The notes below the pieces were generated by a model. The model saw only the letters and a program-made list of their open reading frames with translations, was not told where the DNA came from and made no database searches. Both the position numbers and the translations under genes were made by a program. A DNA stretch of 9,288 bases, taken from NCBI GenBank assembly GCA_964471535.1, contig CAYYHA010000169.1, positions 1-9,288 of the forward strand, in the 5' to 3' direction. Positions 7,672 through 9,288 of the stretch are shown here, piece after piece (the first letter of the stretch is position 1; each line of letters opens with the position of its first letter). The stretch is from CAYYHA01 sp964471535. GTDB taxonomy: Bacteria; Myxococcota; Myxococcia; SLRQ01.

Positions 7672-7690
7672 AAATTGGTCATACCAATTT
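7672..7690. promoter_or_regulatory. GntR-family (PdhR/LldR/FadR-type) operator palindrome
   Basis: On the minus strand the site reads AAATTGGT-ATG-ACCAATTT: 8-bp perfect arms with a 3-bp centre. Known: E. coli PdhR binds ATTGGTnnnACCAAT, LldR a very similar site, and FadR the TGGTnnGACCA core, all of which match here. Inferred: a FadR-subfamily GntR regulator, not encoded in this window, represses the operon by covering the -10 and start site. The ligand would be an organic acid or acyl-CoA. Confidence 0.7.
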
Positions 7691-7706
7691 GGAATCCCTG
7701 TGTCAA
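7678..7706 (-). promoter_or_regulatory. Sigma70-like promoter TTGACA-17-TATGAC for the accessory protein/GMC operon
   Basis: On the minus strand TTGACA (7706-7701) is a perfect -35, followed by exactly 17 bp and TATGAC (7683-7678), 4 of 6 to TATAAT. Transcription would start near 7671, about 3 bases before ATG 7668. The segment is clearly more AT-rich than its surroundings. The -10 lies within the palindrome at 7672-7690. Confidence 0.7.
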
Positions 7707-7760
7707 ATCGCCGGGCTATGCGCCGGACGTGCCGCGGGCAGGTGGGCTGGCCGGGGCAGG

Positions 7761-7780
7761 CGAGGGCACGCGGGCCCTCG
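7761..7780. terminator. Hairpin downstream of the protease gene, possible terminator
   Basis: CGAGGGC (7761-7767) and GCCCTCG (7774-7780) form a perfect 7-bp stem with a 6-base loop, about 100 bp past the protease stop and before the operon promoter at 7706. There is no T-run, and the area is very GC-rich, so this may be fortuitous. Confidence 0.25.
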
Positions 7781-7880
7781 GCCCCGGCGGCCGGGTCGCC
7801 GCAGGGCAGGCGGCACGCAGGCGGCACGGATCCGTGGTGTGGGTCGAGCCCGGCGCCGTGCAGGGGGTGCCGCGGCGGGA

Positions 7881-9288
7881 TCAGCTCGGGGGCACGCAGA
7901 CCCCGCCGACGTCGGTGGACTGGCAGAGGTCCCCCGAGCGCGGGCACTGCGAGGGGTCGGTGCAGGTGGCCAGGCAGAAGGCCGAGTCCACCGTCCCGTC
8001 GCCATCCCCATCGAAGCCGATGCAGGCCCCCATGGCGCACTGCCCCGTGTCGAAGCAGTCCGCGGTGCAGTAACCCCCGGCGACCGAGGTGTCGCAGAGG
8101 AAGCCGCCGGCGCAATCCCCGTCGGAGGCGCAGGGGCCGCCCACCGGGCTCGGGCCGCCGCCCCCACCGCCGCCGCCACCGCCGCTGCCGGTGCAGGCAA
8201 GCGGGCCGAAGCACTGGTCCACCGCACCGGAACAGGTGGTGCACACGCAGGAGCCGTCGGGGCAGCTCTGGTCGACGCAGGGCTGGATCACCTGGCTGAA
8301 GCAGTGGTCGCACTCGGGGCTCACCGGGCAGGCGTCGATGCACGCCTGGTCGCCTGCACAGCCCTCCCAGCAGCGACGCAGGTCCTCGCACGGCGGGGCG
8401 CTGACATCGCCCAGCGAGAGCGGCATCAGGGGAAAGTCGATCCCCTTGAGGGTCTTGCCCGTCTCGAGTGAGACGGTCTCCAGCTGGTCGGGGTTGCGCC
8501 AGAAGCCGAGGAGGTCGCCGTCACCGAGCTCGCCGTCGCCATTCACGTCGGCGAGGGCAACCACGTACCACTCCCCCGGATCGCTCTCGAAGTCGAAGCG
8601 GTACCCCTCGTCGAGGGTCGTCTTAGTCTCTCCACCGACGACCGCTTCGTCGTTCTCGTCGAGGACGAAGGTGCCCACCAGGACCGTGCCGACGTCGGGC
8701 ACCGGCGGCTCCCCCACGGTGAAGAGTACCGCGGCGCGGGCCTCCTGCCCCGCCCCCGAGACCACGAGCACCGACTGGTAGGTGCCGTCGGCGAGCCCCG
8801 TGGTCGTCGCCTCGAGTTCGAGGGTCTGGGACTGCCCCGCCCCCAGGGTCCCGCTGCCCCCGCGCACGCTGATGTTGCCGGTGGGGCCGCCCTCGAGGCG
8901 GCTTTGGAAGGCGATGCTCTGGCCGCCGACGTTGCGCACCGTGATGCGGCCGTTCCGAGCGGTGCCTAGGTTCAGGCGGTCCACCGAGAGCACGAGCCGC
9001 GGCGGCGCATTGGGGCTTGCGCCCCCCACGGCGCGGAGCGCGGCGGCGGGATCCACCAGACCCGCGCCGCACCCTTCGGCGCAGCGAAAGGCCGCGTCGG
9101 CGGTCTCCTTGAGGATGCGTTCCACCTCCTGGTGCGTGATCGAGGGGTCGAGTGCCTTCATGAGCGCGGCGATGCCCGCGACGTGGGGGCTCGCCATGGA
9201 AGTGCCCTGCAGGAAGTTCACCTGGGGATCGGTGCCGCTGGGATCGAGGTAGGTGGAGAGGACCCCGTCGGGATATCCGTCGGCGTTG
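7881..9288 (-). CDS. Subtilisin-like (S8) secreted protease, C-terminal part (5' end off window)
   Basis: Seen: the frame is open from the right edge to TGA at 7883-7881, 468 residues visible. The first 22 codons precede a GTG that is internal, not a start. GTSMASPHVAG contains the catalytic Ser (codon 9200-9198); the Asp and His of the triad lie upstream, outside the window. In order after the catalytic domain (numbered from the edge): an Ig-like beta region (about 76-175); a beta domain with EF-hand-like DVNGDGELGDGD (247-258); a cysteine-rich block from Cys300 with CX5C/CX3C spacing; a ten-glycine linker (369-378); and a second Cys-rich block with DGDGDG. It ends in CVPPS with no visible sorting signal. 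Known: S8 enzymes are secreted serine endopeptidases. Inferred: an exported predatory or nutritional protease with calcium-stabilised, disulfide-rich binding domains. Confidence 0.9.
   Translation of the reverse strand, partial: NADGYPDGVLSTYLDPSGTDPQVNFLQGTSMASPHVAGIAALMKALDPSITHQEVERILKETADAAFRCAEGCGAGLVDPAAALRAVGGASPNAPPRLVLSVDRLNLGTARNGRITVRNVGGQSIAFQSRLEGGPTGNISVRGGSGTLGAGQSQTLELEATTTGLADGTYQSVLVVSGAGQEARAAVLFTVGEPPVPDVGTVLVGTFVLDENDEAVVGGETKTTLDEGYRFDFESDPGEWYVVALADVNGDGELGDGDLLGFWRNPDQLETVSLETGKTLKGIDFPLMPLSLGDVSAPPCEDLRRCWEGCAGDQACIDACPVSPECDHCFSQVIQPCVDQSCPDGSCVCTTCSGAVDQCFGPLACTGSGGGGGGGGGGPSPVGGPCASDGDCAGGFLCDTSVAGGYCTADCFDTGQCAMGACIGFDGDGDGTVDSAFCLATCTDPSQCPRSGDLCQSTDVGGVCVPPS

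Noticed and set aside
7881..9221. Treating GTG 9221 as the start of the protease
   Set aside because: The frame stays open to the edge, and the catalytic Asp and His of the S8 triad must lie upstream; this Val is internal.

Overview
The window is about 9.3 kb of very GC-rich bacterial DNA with tightly packed genes. It has many surface lipoproteins with cysteine-rich and calcium-loop repeats, an MglA-type small GTPase and a DUF4388 (PatA-like) protein. This mix points to a deltaproteobacterial lineage, most likely Myxococcota. That assignment is inferred from gene content; no rRNA or other phylogenetic marker gene is present.

Layout. (1) 1-668, minus: the N-terminal part of a lipoprotein with tandem 62-residue MopE-like metal-binding repeats; it runs off the left edge. 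(2) 669-927: a divergent intergenic region with a perfect 7-bp inverted repeat. (3) 928-1764 and 1796-3523, plus: a likely two-gene operon with a 31-bp gap. It encodes an unrecognised lipoprotein and a lipoprotein with a VWA domain (complete MIDAS) followed by thrombospondin type-3-like calcium repeats. (4) 3547-3573: a strong hairpin between convergent genes. (5) 3614-4618, minus (DUF4388 protein) and 4654-5703, plus (MglA-like GTPase with a novel-looking C-terminal extension of about 155 residues). These diverge from a spacer of only about 35 bp. (6) 7668 down to 5633, minus: a translationally coupled pair (ATGA overlap) encoding a small membrane protein and a GMC-family FAD oxidoreductase. 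The oxidoreductase resembles long-chain alcohol oxidases, and its tail overlaps the 3' end of the GTPase gene by 71 bp in antisense. (7) 7672-7706: a sigma70-like promoter (TTGACA, 17 bp, TATGAC) whose -10 lies inside a perfect PdhR/FadR-type (GntR family) palindrome. (8) 7881-9288, minus: the C-terminal part of a secreted subtilisin-like (S8) protease with cysteine-rich, EF-hand-like and poly-glycine segments; its N-terminus lies beyond the right edge.

How it fits together. Four proteins face the cell envelope or exterior: three lipoproteins and one protease. Several carry acidic Asp/Asn loops that probably bind calcium or other metals. The central GTPase/DUF4388 pair looks like a cytoplasmic polarity or signalling module. 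The GMC pair looks like a separately regulated envelope oxidoreductase, controlled by a GntR-family repressor not encoded here. The observations most worth a second look are the promoter/operator, the extended MglA paralogue with its DUF4388 neighbour, and the absence of Shine-Dalgarno sequences at exactly three gene starts.
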